The notes under the pieces were generated by a model. The model was not told where the DNA came from and made no database searches. It saw nothing but the letters and a program-made list of their open reading frames with translations. From contig JACCIC010000005.1 of the NCBI GenBank assembly GCA_018907035.1, positions 1 to 64,000 of the forward strand: a stretch of 64,000 nucleotides of DNA, given 5' to 3'. The stretch is from Sycobia sp. Sy_11. Lineage: Eukaryota; Arthropoda; Insecta; Hymenoptera; Epichrysomallidae. A program made the position numbers and the translations under genes. Shown one piece after another: positions 35,420 to 45,849 of the stretch. Every line of letters begins with the position of its first letter. Positions within the stretch are counted from its first letter, which is position 1.

Positions 35420-35590
35420 GGTGGCTTCAACCTCATTGGTCCTTTTCAGGATCGTTCTGCACGTTGGGGATGAGGCAAGCCACCCCCCTCAACCATCAGT
35501 AGGCGGCCTTTACCTCAGCGGCTACACTAAGGACTGTCCCGTTCATCCGGGACGAGGTGAGTCACCCCTCTTCTCCCAAGGGAAGATAAT
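35420..35590 (+). repeat. Two diverged ~83-bp tandem units
   Basis: The block from about 35426 (CTTCAACCTCATTGG ... GAGGCAAGCCACC) recurs in diverged form from about 35509 (CTTTACCTCAGCGG ... GAGGTGAGTCACC). The second unit contains a strong donor-like GAG|GTGAGT. Confidence 0.45.
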
Positions 35591-35609
35591 GTTAAAACTA
35601 ATATTTTAG

Positions 35610-35987
35610 ATCAAAGTCGCAGTAAATTCGATAACATATATGGAGTAAGAAATATTGGAGGTACTACTACCATAGATACTGATGCAGTTTGTGTAAAAAC
35701 GTTATATGCAATCGTGCAGCAGGAACTAAATACTGTATCTTTAAAAATTAATGAAGTTCTAAAAGAAAATGAGAAATATCATGAACAAAATTGATTGATA
35801 ACAGACGAGAAATTCAAAGATCTTTATCAAAAATATTATGTACATATGATAATCGATTTAAACTGGAAGAAAGAATGAATAATTTCGATAAAAATATTAT
35901 GAAAACCGATCAATATCAATCAGAACTAGAATTGAAATTGAAAACTCTTAGTGACTCACACACTTATTTAAGAAATAATGTGTCATA
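35610..35987 (+). pseudogene. Coiled-coil ORF with one frame break, unidentified
   Basis: After a TTTTAG acceptor-like site an open stretch reads DQSRSKFDNIYGVRNIGG and continues as a helical, charged region to a stop at about 35792. The next frame continues as a coiled coil (DNRREIQRSLSKILCTYDNR, QSELELKLKTL) to 35987. The two would be continuous with one more A in the run at 35787-35790. It lies just upstream of the Polinton-type integrase and may belong to that element. I do not recognise it. Confidence 0.35.
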
Positions 35988-36055
35988 AATGGTTATTAAT
36001 GTGAATGGTATTGTAAAAGAAATTGAAAGGAAAAATGCATCGAAAAAATCTCCAA

Positions 36056-36992
36056 AGGCAAAGTCAACAGGAAGTACGACATAAAGTGGTTGAAGAGCTA
36101 CACAAACCTGTTCGTCGCAGGTATAAGCGAAGGAAATATGATATACGTGGTATAGATGAAACTTGGTAAGTAGATCTTGTAGAAATGATACCCTACTCTA
36201 AGGAGAATAAAGGCTTTCGATACTTACTCACTGTTATAGATTTGTTTTCGAAGTACGCTTGGGCTACACCAGTAAAGTCAAAGAGTGGCAACAATGTTAC
36301 TCTAGCTATGAATACGATATTGAAACATAGAACAGTGCCATGAAATCTACAAAACGATCAAGGAAAAGAATTTTACAATCCACACTTTCCAAAACTTATG
36401 AAGAAGTGTAAGATAAATCTATATTCTTCATGCAAGTATTTATAAACGATTTGATAGAACATTAAAAAATGCAACGTGGATACAATTCAGCAAACAAGGA
36501 AACTACAAATGGATAGATATGCTACCAGATTTACTGAAAGCTTACAATTCAAGAAAACATCGAACAATAGGAATTGAGCCTGAAAATGTAAGCCAAGAAA
36601 ACGAAAAGGAGGTGAAGAAGCGTTTTTCAATTGAGATAATACCAAGGAAAAAACCGAAATACAATGTCGAAGATAATGTGCGAATAAGTAAAATAAAACA
36701 TATTTTTGAAAAAGGCTACACACCTAATTGGTGTACTGAAATTTTTACAATATCAAAAATTGTAAAAACTGATCCAGTAACTTATCACGTTAAAGATTAT
36801 TACGCTAACCCTGTATCTGAGGGTTTTGATGAAACTGGAATTTAAAAGACTAAGTATCCTGAAATTTATATAGTAGAAAAAGTGTTAAAACGGAGTGAGA
36901 ATCTCGAATATGTTAAATGGTTAGGATTCAATAGTGAGCATAATAGTTGTATAAATAAAAAAGAAATTAATCGAATACAAGATATAATATAA
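36056..36992 (+). pseudogene. Polinton/Maverick-type integrase with chromodomain, broken
   Basis: Read across a few stops and frameshifts, the stretch shows HKPVRRRYKRRKYDIRGID, the first DDE Asp in VDLVEMIPYSKENKG, the strand VIDLFSKYAWATPVKSKSG and the second Asp in NDQGKEFYNP. A region with RTLKNATWIQFSKQG follows; the expected catalytic Glu just before it is lost. Then come DLLKAYNSRKHRTIGIEP, an SH3-like part (YNVEDNVRISKIKHIFEKG) and a chromodomain-like end (VEKVLKRSENLEYVKWLGF). This order matches retroviral-type integrases of Polinton/Maverick elements. Nonsense codons at W[TAA]VDL and P[TGA]N and the missing Glu make it inactive. Confidence 0.7.
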
Positions 36993-36999
36993 GTAACAT

Positions 37000-38280
37000 A
37001 TATGGATAGGTGTACAGACACTAATTTCAAAGTAAATAAGAAAGACATTGTATGTGTAATTAACTTGTACATGTTTTTTTTTGTTTTTGACAAATAAATA
37101 ATGAACCCTGATACTCTATAAGCTTATTTGCTTTGTTAGACATATTAATGAAAAATTCTTTATCTTTTAATATTGCTGACGATATCTTCTGTGGTAAGAA
37201 TATTTGAAAGTTGTCGTCCAGCTCAGCAACGACTTTGGTACTATATTTTGTGGAGACTTGCTTAAGAGACTTGCTTAAATGGAACAAAGTAACATTAATA
37301 TAATAATAACTAAATAAACATATAAAAAAAGAAGAAAGAAAATATATTGCCTACATTATCATGTTTTTATTATCTTATTATTATGTTATTACATTTTAAT
37401 TATTAACAAGTAAATCAACTGAAGAAAATTATATAAGAAGAAAAACCAGCATCAAGAAATTATAGATGTGTTTTTTTACTACCTAATTCAGCGTTACAAA
37501 TAAATTTTATCTTTTCTCTTTCTTCTCAATAAGTCTTATTTTATTCTTTACTGCCAGCTAGAAATACTGTGTTCTATAATAAGCGATAGTAAAGAACTAC
37601 TCTAGTGACGAATAAATAACAATCATAGTGAAGATAATTTATATGATAATAATAATTTAATCTAAAATAAAATATTAATATAATAATAATAATAATAAAT
37701 AATAACAATATAGACAATAACAACAACTGGTACAATATAAATAACCAAAAAACTTTTTTTTTTTTGGTATTTATTATTTATCAACAATCAACAAATTTGT
37801 GATTGATACTCAGTTTTATAAAAGAAAGCGGTATTTATTATACACAATATAATAATTTTTTATAATTTAATTAATTAATAATAATAATCATATTTATAAT
37901 AAATTGCAGTATAATAATATTTCCTTTTATTATCTCTCTTCATCAAAATTTCACTAAGTTTTTACACACAATATATTTTATAATCAAGAGTATTTAAGCT
38001 TTCGTCAATCAGCACGCATATCAACTAATTCTTCTTATATGTATAGACGAGTATCAAATCTACTGAAAGAGTAAAAATCCCTACGATTATTGTTGGATAT
38101 TGCAATCACCAGAAAGAGAAGGGAACGCCATTTGATTTCTCTCTAGAGAAATACGTTTTTACTACTAGCAGACATAACCAAGAACGCGTCGAGTAACTGT
38201 TCTTACTTTTTTTTTTAATTGTATATATACCATTATCGTTTTTATACTTTCGTTGTTGTATCGTCCCATTTTGAGAATCT
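37000..38280. other. AT-rich DNA with TAA-rich low complexity
   Basis: Between about 37620 and 37930 the sequence is dominated by AATAATAA and ATAATAATA runs. The part from about 38040 to 38280 may include the 5' LTR or leader of the following retroelement, but no boundary can be set. Confidence 0.4.
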
Positions 38281-38292
38281 CGCTCAGGAAAA

Positions 38293-39345
38293 ATGGAGCT
38301 TCCTCAAGAGATTAAAAGCAATATAGATGAGGAGAGAGTAAGACTCAGTGGCATTTACGAGAAATTACAGAAAGACCCGTTGCAAGAGCCCATAGGTTCC
38401 TACCTCAGGGGCATCCGCGTCCTAATAGACAAGATGGCACCTGCACTAATACTCGAAACACAGCTCGACAGGATATACAGAAATCTACATCCGTCGTATA
38501 TGGATAAAATTAATAGAAACGACTTCTGGTCCATCGACGAGCTGCAATTGCTGGGTCAACAAATGGAGCTGAAAAGCGAGCTCACAAAGCGGTACAAAGA
38601 ACCGCCGGCACAGGACGAATGCATGGTGAGCACGGCGGACTGCTCTCCGTCAGAAAGGGAGATTGGCAGCAATAGATAAGAAAAAACCTACGGCCCCGAA
38701 GAAAACCGTTACGATAAGTGAGTCATCCGCTCCGACAGAAACCAAGAACGACATCGTACGATCGCATTCCCACCACTCTCGGAGAGACACCCAAAGAGAC
38801 AGTCCGACTGCCATAATCAACAGGGAAACAAAGGAAAAACGAGTAGAAGAGAGCAGGCGACAAAGGAGTCCGTCGCCACAGTATCGGTCACCGTCCTCGT
38901 ACTGTAGAAAACCATCCCCTCACCTAGATGCCCCTCACCCGTATCAGCATCACGTCCCAGAAACCCCTCTCCGTCTCCGCCATACCGACACAGATACCCC
39001 TCTCGAAGCCCACCACGTAATCACGACCGAGAAGCACAAAGAAGAAGAACACCTGAGCGACAATACCGATCACCTAGCAGAGACGATCACAATTACCGAT
39101 CGTATAGATCGCCTGATAGATGAGATCGAGAGTATCGTTCCCCAGCACGAGAGGACGCACGGCGTTCCAGAGATGGACCGCAGCGTGAGGACGACAGGCC
39201 TTGCTGGACCTGCAAAAAACCGGAACACTGGGCAGACAGATGCTCTAACAGGCGGAAAGTCTATTGTCACAACTGTGGTGAAAACAACGTCACGACACTG
39301 AATTGTCCCCGCTGCAACCCAGGAAAATGCTCTAAACATAGAGCT
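38293..39345 (+). pseudogene. Gag with SR-rich linker and zinc knuckles, frame-broken
   Basis: The N-terminal helical Gag part is intact from ATG 38293 to TAG 38679. In changing frames there follows a Ser/Arg/Pro-rich basic linker (RSPSRDDHNYRSYRSPDR at about 39066-39120) and two zinc knuckles, CWTCKKPEHWADRC and CHNCGENNVTTLNC, at about 39200-39310. The downstream part is back in the frame of the first ORF, so at least two compensating breaks and a TGA separate them. Confidence 0.75.
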
Positions 39346-39346
39346 G

Positions 39347-39676
39347 ATGGGAAAAATATTCCCGGCGCTTATCGACCCTGGCGCTCGAAATTCTTACGTA
39401 GGCTCTGGTCCAGGCAAGTTAATAAAACCTGCTATCATACCTGTACGATCGTACATGCAGATGCCGAACGGCAAAGTATGTCCCGACGAAGGTGAAGTCG
39501 ATTTGCTGTTGATAATCGGCAATCAACAACTGAAAGCCTGCTTCAAAGTATCTGCTTCCTTGAAGTATGCGATGATACTCGGCATGGACATACTTATGTC
39601 GATCAAAATGACAATAATAATTTTGCCGACGCTACGTGGCACATGCCCAAAAACACTTCGTCACACAACAACGTAA
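39347..39676 (+). pseudogene. Retroelement aspartic protease with DPG active site
   Basis: The retropepsin fold signature is present as PALIDPGARNSYV followed by AMILGMD, but the active-site triad reads Asp-Pro-Gly instead of Asp-Thr/Ser-Gly. Proline at this position should distort the catalytic loop. The ORF runs past the domain by about 25 codons of unrelated frame before stopping. Confidence 0.7.
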
Positions 39677-41226
39677 CTCGCCAGAGGCTATTACGGCCGT
39701 CGCAGCCGTTAACGGGGTAGCTCAATTAAAAGACTCGGACAAGCAAGAACTAAACCGAGTGCTACGACAATTATTACCGGAGAATAAAGAAACGCTGCAG
39801 TTGGCACGAATGCAGCCACATTTGATCGAAACCCAATGGCATCGCCGTATAAAACAGCGTCTACGACGAATACCAGACAAACTCCTAAAGCAGGCCCATG
39901 CGTAAGTCGATAGACTGCTCGAGGAGGGTATTATCGAGTCATCGAAAAGTACGTGGAACAGCTGCCCGGTAATCGTCCCTAAAAATGAAGGAAAAATAAG
40001 GTTTTGTATTGACTACCAGGTACTCAACGCCATCACTAAAAAGGACGTGTATCCTCTTCCGCATATGGATGTCCTGCTGGACAACCTACGTGACGCGCGG
40101 TACCTGACTAAATTAGATCTCAGTCAGGCTTACCATCAAATACCGGTTGAGGAGAGCAGTAAAGAAGTCACCGCCTTTGCGGTCCCGCAGAAAGACCTCT
40201 TTCAATATACCAGATTACCTTACGAGCTAACGAACGCCCCCGCTACCTTCCAGCGCGGTACGGCCTTTGTTTTCGTGCTAGCGTAGCAACCGAACCTCTT
40301 CGTTTATATGGACGATATTATCGTCGCTACGAAGACCTTCGAGCAGCACATTCGCGAGGTGAAAGCGGTACTCACCCGCCTTAACTTGAAATTGGATTGC
40401 AGATAAACAAGGAGAAATCTGAGTTTTGCTGCCTGGAGGTCAAGTATCTAGGGTACATAGTAGACACGGATGGTCTGCACACTGTCCCAGATAAAATTCG
40501 CCCAGTGAGCGAATATCCAAGGCCTACCAACCTGAGACAATTAAGGTCCTTTTTAGGCATGTTCGGATGGTACGCTAGCTTCATAAAGGACTTAGCGGAA
40601 ATAAAGCTGCTCCTCACAAAACTACTAAAAAAGAACATCAAGTGGCACTGGGAGCCAGCGCAACAGGAAGCTTTCGACAAGCTCAGAATCCTGTTGAGGC
40701 AACCGTCTGTGCTAGCGCGCCCCGTGCAGAACAAGCCATATGTCTTGCAAACCGATGCGAGCAGTTATGCCTTAAGCGCGGTGTTAAGCCAAGAACACCA
40801 CGGCGAAGAGCACTCGATTGCATACGCAAGCAAGACATTAACACCAGCAGAAGTGAACTACACCGTCACTGAAAAGGAGTGCTTAGCCGTTCTGTGGGCA
40901 GTAGAAAAAACGGACCACAGTAGCCTTAAGTGGTTACACACACTAAAGGACTCAACAGGACGCCTAGCTATGTGGGCAACAGCACTCCAGGCCTACAATA
41001 TGAAAAACGTCCACAGAAAGGGAACACTTCTAACCACGTGCCAGACGCCCTGTCAAGGCCCCCTCAACACCCCGAGTCCGCACTTGCACGTCCTGCTTGC
41101 GGCGGTCGACCCCTACTGTTTCGTCGTGGGAGGTGGAGAACGATAGATGCGAAACGAAGACGACTCGTCATGTGTTGGAAGAGGTTGAGGTACCAAAATG
41201 TATGGCGCAAGCAAACGAGGAGGTAA
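39636..41226 (+). pseudogene. Reverse transcriptase and RNase H, frame-broken
   Basis: RT begins in one frame (DRLLEEGIIESSKSTWNSCP, a TAA precedes it at about 39903) and runs through YPLPHMDVLLDNLRDARYL and LDLSQAYHQIPV to 40286. It resumes at YMDDIIVATKTF (about 40305) and again from 40397 (CCLEVKYLGYIVDTDGLH). RNase H follows (LQTDASSYALSAVLSQ, ECLAVLWAVEK), but the segment just before TDHSSLKWL is deleted by roughly a dozen residues. The closing HVPDALSRPP is in another frame (40930-41226). The YMDD box is intact, the enzyme as a whole is not. Confidence 0.85.
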
Positions 41227-41454
41227 TGGTCACGCAGCCAATGATGGAGCGAACCATCAAGCAAGCAGCAGCCGCTGCGGGAGCTCAGCAACCACTGCTG
41301 ATAATAATGCAGGGAGCAACGGTCTATTTGAACAAATAGACCATCCGTTGCTGAGTGCCCACGCTACCGCAGAAGACACGATACCAGTGTCTGGTATCAT
41401 ATAAAAGGCGCATATATAAAATGGCGCTCAACGTATATAGTAAACGTTGGAACC

Positions 41455-41720
41455 ATAGTTACCATCAATCGTTGCAGAGCCAATCATTATAGCTTAGCAG
41501 CCTCTTTAGCTCGTGTTAATATAATAAAAGATGCAAAATGTGAATGTGGCTTCAATAATCAAGACCGTAACCACATAGTATAGCACTGCCTCATATACCA
41601 ATCACAAAGGTTAAAATTAACTAATGACATAAAGAACCTCAAAGTCGTACTCCCAATAAACATGACTGCGATTCTGGCTCAACCTAGTAAACTATAGTAG
41701 TACTACATAAAATGGGCTAT
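41455..41720 (+). pseudogene. 3' end of a non-LTR retrotransposon ORF2
   Basis: A frame with three stops reads LAASLARVNIIKDAKCECGF, NQDRNHIV, then HCLIYQSQRLKL and VVLPINMTAILAQPSKL. The CxCG...HI...C...Y...R pattern is the C-terminal zinc-knuckle-like motif after the RNase H domain of Jockey/R1-type ORF2 proteins. Only this last part is present, as expected for a 5'-truncated copy. Confidence 0.55.
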
Positions 41721-42027
41721 ACTATATAAAATGGCGCATCTCGTAAGGTGTACCAATGGAGTAATTAAAAGAGAATTAGTACCCCTAAAGTTTTTTTTCC
41801 TCTACGGCCATTCCCATGATTCCCTCATCACGTCCCGCGAGAGGAAATGATACCCATATATCCCCATGAAAAATATATACGGAGTAAACACCAATCGTGT
41901 TAAAGGATGACCTGAATAACGAAAATAAAAAATATATGCTAGAGCCGACCCCTCAGCGGAGATACGGCGATGGCACAGCGTCGGTGGGCGAGGACAAAAG
42001 CAACAGCACCAGTTATAAGAGTGCACA

Positions 42028-42192
42028 ATGGCTTCTATAGTAACTAGGCTACTTGCTCGCCCCATCAACGCCGTACCATCCATTGACAACTGGAACATCA
42101 CAACGACGAAAAATTTTTTCAGCAAATATGCGACACGCAGAAGAAGAAGAGTTGACAGAAGGCGAAATACTTGCGAGAACGACGCAGAATAG
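42028..42192 (+). CDS. Candidate small ORF (54 aa), mitochondrial-presequence-like
   Basis: ATG at 42028 opens 54 codons. The first 16 residues (MASIVTRLLARPINAV) have no acidic residue and alternate hydrophobic with Arg, like a mitochondrial presequence. The middle is neutral and the end has RRRRRVDRRR then acidic residues. No domain is recognised and the locus lies among transposon fragments, so it may be chance. A longer minus-strand frame overlaps it but is no more convincing. Confidence 0.25.
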   Translation: MASIVTRLLARPINAVPSIDNWNITTTKNFFSKYATRRRRRVDRRRNTCENDAE

Positions 42193-42359
42193 ATGGTTAG
42201 AAATTTGATTATAATTACGCTAGGTTAGACAAAAATAATAGTTATAGTTTTTTTTCATGTAACAATAATATTCTCAGTACTTTTTTCTATGATAAGTCTC
42301 GCCTTAGCAATAGGTTAGAGTAGGGCGTAGTTTATAATTAGACGTAGGGAAGTAGCAAT

Positions 42360-43745
42360 AGGAAAACAAATAGTATTATATCGAGTCACAGCGAGCGACT
42401 GACGACCAAAACATACACCAGCGCGTGTCATCACATTCTTCTCAGTTATCGCAAATTACTTTTTTTGTTTCTCTTTTGTACCCATGCGGAGGGTAAACCA
42501 ATGGTCGTCTTGTTTCCCCAAATCATGTATTATCACCTACCGTGTTCCCCAATGCATATCCGCAACGATCACGTCTCGCGTACCGTCACCACTCAAACCC
42601 CTTCGCGACCACGCGCTCCTTCTGCGGTTTGGAAGGCGGAGTTTATAATCGCCAAAACGGCGGTCGTAGGTTAGAGTACTTGGATAAAACCGCGAGTGTT
42701 CGCGCAAGCTCGCGAAATTGTACACGCGAGCCGCGAGGGCGCTTGGAGCGCAACGGTAGGTACGAGTCTCGGAATGAAGAGCACTTTCGTCCCCGGCGTT
42801 CATACAGTCTGACGCACTTTTCGTCCGTTCCACCTTGCTATATTCTTCGTTCTACGTTACCATCGACTGAAATCGTGCGAAGGTTCGGGGTCGCCATCTT
42901 AGCGTCCAACGCGTCGACGTGTTCCTGAAGTGAAGCCCGTGTCGATTACGTGCGCGTAAGCCGGAGGTGCGGAAAATACGCGCACGGTAATATCTTTGCC
43001 ACAGCCCTGAACCGAGTGCGCAAGCGGCTGAGGAAGCGCACACGCTACCGTCTGTGTACCATCGCGCGTTAACAACGCCATCAACGGTTACGAGCCGCGG
43101 TCGAGCGCAAGCGCGCAAGCAGCCGAGGAGAAGCGAGAGATAGCGACGCGGCCTGCCACGTCCTTATGCATCCGCGTAAGTGAAAGAGAGAGCGCTCAGC
43201 CGCTCTGATACGAGGCGACAGCAGCGAGCACTAGCGAGCACCATCGAGCATCGAGGCCAGCGACAGCATCGTCGTCGGCGGCAAGTAGCCTTGTATATCG
43301 TATAGTAATATATATAAGTGTATAGCTAGGCTCATCGCCCGTGCAGCGTAGCGGTTATGTATAGGTAACATATCTCTCGCCTGTGTATCGTAGTATTATA
43401 TTTTGGTAATGTCTGTATGTAAAGTATCGTTCATATATCGTGTATAGCGTACCGTCCCCCATAGTATCGTCGTTTCCCCGTGTTGTAGAAATCTAGCGTC
43501 CCATTCCGTGTCCCCCTTTCCCCTGCATTTAATGTGATCGCGTATTCGCGTAATAATTGTCGTATCGTCGCGAAACCCGCAGTAGCATAAGAGCTATTCT
43601 AGCATTGTAATAAAGTTTCGTATAATAAAATATATTATAATTGTTAAAAACCTCATAAAGACTACTGCGTGTTTCATTACCTTTTCCCTGTCCCCTTTCT
43701 AGCTGAGCTCATGAGCAGCGGCGTGGAAGTTCCCACGCACACATC
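42360..43745 (+). mobile_element. LTR-like or promoter-like GC-rich tract
   Basis: The tract is GC/CpG-rich (42600-43300), then shows repeated GTATCGT words and an AATAAA at 43609-43614 followed by TATAATAAAATATATTATAATTG-type AT-rich sequence. It ends with a GC-rich stretch near 43700-43745. This layout (U3-like, polyadenylation signal, short U5-like end) fits a solo LTR, perhaps of the preceding element. I cannot identify a TG...CA boundary or a target duplication. Confidence 0.3.
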
Positions 43746-43779
43746 GACATACAGTAAGTAATAACCTCGAGTTTGGGGT

Positions 43780-43782
<3 letters not shown>

Positions 43783-43831
<49 letters not shown>
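43783..43831. repeat. (TA)n microsatellite
   Basis: This TA tract marks the left boundary of the inverted minisatellite. Confidence 0.97.
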
Positions 43832-43834
<3 letters not shown>

Positions 43835-43849
43835 TAATAAATATGGCTT

Positions 43850-44740
43850 CTATGGAGAAAATTGTACTTTCGATTTCGAGTGGTAGAAAAATATGTCCAA
43901 GATTCTCAAGACGACGTTTACAGAGAGTATCTTGTTCGAACTATAGGAAATGTCTCGGGACGACTACTATAGAGAGTTTTGTGTTGGGGAGGTAGAATAC
44001 AATGTCCAGGTATCCAGAGACGAATCTTATTGGGAGTGTACGTGTTCGAGTGCTAGAATACGAATCTCTTCATAGAAATCGTGCTGAAATACCTGGATAT
44101 TGTTTCCAACCGACTACACACGACACTCCCCGTAGAATTCGTTCCAAATGATCTGGAAATCACATGCTATCATCCGAACACGAAACTCCCCGTAGAAGTT
44201 GTCCCGACATACTTGAATATCATTTCCTAGCAACTAAACACATTACTCCCCGTAGAAATCGTCCCGCCATAGATGGACATCATCTTCTACCGTCCGAAAA
44301 CGAAATTCCTCGTAGAAGTCGGTCCAAAACATTTAGAAATCGCATTCAATCATCCGAACACGAAACTCCCCGTAGAAGTTGTCCCGATATACCTGAACAT
44401 CGTTTTCTACGAACTAAATACGATAAAGCTAGCATCGCTTCCTAATGACTAAACACAATACTCCCCGTAGAAGTCGTTCGGAAAGACCAAAGATATCGCA
44501 TTTTACCGTCCCAACACGAATCTTCCCATAGAAGTTGATTTCCTCATATTTCGACGTCGTTTTCTATCAATTAAATACAAGATTCCCCGTAGAAATCGCT
44601 CAGAGACACCTGGGCATCACATTCTATCATCGGAACACACAACTCCCTATAGAAATCGTCTTAAGACAATGGGAGATCATAATCAACCGCCCGCATATGC
44701 CAATTCAATGTTTCTCAGTAGAAACCGTATTTAAAATGTG
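43850..44740. repeat. ~60-bp minisatellite with an internal orientation switch
   Basis: From about 44065 to 44740 the core CTCCCCGTAGAARTYGT (with variants) recurs near 44126, 44186, 44246, 44306, 44366, 44460, 44521, 44582 and 44642. Spacing is 60-61 bp apart from one irregular step. Left of about 44060 the units run the other way: ACGAC...AGAGAGT or GGGAG cores occur near 43915, 43965 and 44020, the reverse complement of the same consensus. The array is bounded by TA tracts on both sides. Open frames across it are repeat-driven. Confidence 0.8.
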
Positions 44741-44743
44741 TGT

Positions 44744-44746
<3 letters not shown>

Positions 44747-44788
<42 letters not shown>
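44747..44788. repeat. (TA)n microsatellite
   Basis: This TA tract marks the right boundary of the minisatellite. Confidence 0.97.
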
Positions 44789-44797
<9 letters not shown>

Positions 44798-45079
44798 ATT
44801 TAATATACATACAATATATTGTGATGCGACGATTTCGATGCAAAAAAAATTTTAATTTTAAATTTAATTTTTTTCCAATTATTCGCGCACACACAAAAAA
44901 ATAGATTTACTCTTCACTCTCTTACCTCAATCCTTCAGAGGGGGTTCCGCCAGCCTGAAAAAAAGAAAGGGATTTCGGGAAAGGGGGTAAAAAAAGATTA
45001 TTTTTCTCGCGATGCGACGATTCTTTCTGCTATACGGAATTTATTCAAATAAAAATTTAGTCAACCACTACAGTTTGCA

Positions 45080-45426
45080 CATCATACACTCTCCCGACTG
45101 CGCGCCTATTTCACTCCTGGCCCGCGTGCCCGCCGCGTTCCGACCACGATCCGCCCCCCGGTACACTCGCCGGACCTGGGGAATTATGTACGGGGAAAGG
45201 GGAGGGAAGGGAGTAGGTTGCGGTTGTCGCGTACGCGCGGAGACCCGCGGACGGTCGGGGCTCGCTCTCGCTGTGGGGGTTACTCACGCTGCGATGGTCG
45301 GAGCTCCTCGGCAGTCACGTGGCGCCCTTACACGATTCTTCTTCCTTTTCCTTCCTTTCTTTCAATTCTTCCTGTCTCCACTCCGCGACTCTCCACCCTG
45401 CTGTCCTCTTGGATCCTCCTGCTGTC

Positions 45427-45478
<52 letters not shown>

Positions 45479-45830
45479 GCTCACTCTTCCGTACTCACGA
45501 CACCCGTACTGCTTCCGACCTCGCTCTCCGTCTGGCTGCCTCTCCTTACTGCAACCAACCACTCCCACAGACTCACTTTCTCCGTTCCTTTCTAAATTTC
45601 CTCCGCTGCCCTTTCCTTCGTATCGCTTCTCTCTCCGTCCTCCAGAACTCTTGCCACTTCTCGTCCTCTGTCTCTGCTCCCCTTTTTTGATAAACTGCTT
45701 GCTCGGTGGCCGACAGCGGAGTCCCGCGCGTCTGGCTGCTTGCAGGGAAGAAGGATGGGATAGGGGGGGGAAGGCACGGCGGCGGCCGACGACGGCCGAC
45801 CGCGGTCGTGACGCGTAACAATGATAATAA
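45080..45830. other. GC-rich block with pyrimidine tract
   Basis: A CpG-rich block (45080-45320, 45700-45815) surrounds a pyrimidine-rich middle with a (CT)n array. The 268-codon frame at 45012-45818 is Pro/Ser/Leu/Arg-rich, follows base composition in all frames and has no domain. I do not accept it as a gene. A CpG-type promoter of an unseen gene is possible. Confidence 0.35.
45430..45476. repeat. (CT)n microsatellite
   Basis: This is a perfect CT tract within the pyrimidine-rich block. Confidence 0.97.
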
Positions 45831-45849
45831 GTTTCGACTTAAAATTAAC

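Larger units (their letters stand above)
38293..41230 (+). mobile_element. Second Ty3/Gypsy element, broken and lacking integrase
   Basis: Gag with zinc knuckles, protease, RT and RNase H follow in order over 2.9 kb but fall into several frames with stops. No integrase is found after RNase H; the sequence passes into unrelated DNA by about 41230. The protein differs clearly from the element at 1-3900 (protease, RT and knuckle spellings all differ), so it is a different lineage. Confidence 0.85.

Noticed and set aside
41802..42125. 107-codon minus-strand frame
   Set aside because: It has no domain and starts and stops within mixed transposon-derived sequence; the opposite-strand small ORF was kept only as a weak candidate.
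42537..43118. Several overlapping frames on both strands in the GC-rich tract
   Set aside because: Stop codons are rare in GC-rich DNA. None of the frames has a domain, and the tract looks like an LTR or promoter.
44164..44445. 93-codon frame with HETPRRSCPD-type repeats
   Set aside because: It is a translation of the 60-bp minisatellite. Because the unit is a multiple of three, a frame stays open by chance.
43850..44740. CRISPR array
   Set aside because: Regular ~60-bp spacing suggested it briefly, but the repeats are continuous diverged units without distinct spacers, in a eukaryotic genome.
45012..45818. 268-codon open frame on the + strand
   Set aside because: It follows GC and CT composition, is open in several frames at once, spans a (CT)n array and has no domain or splice logic.
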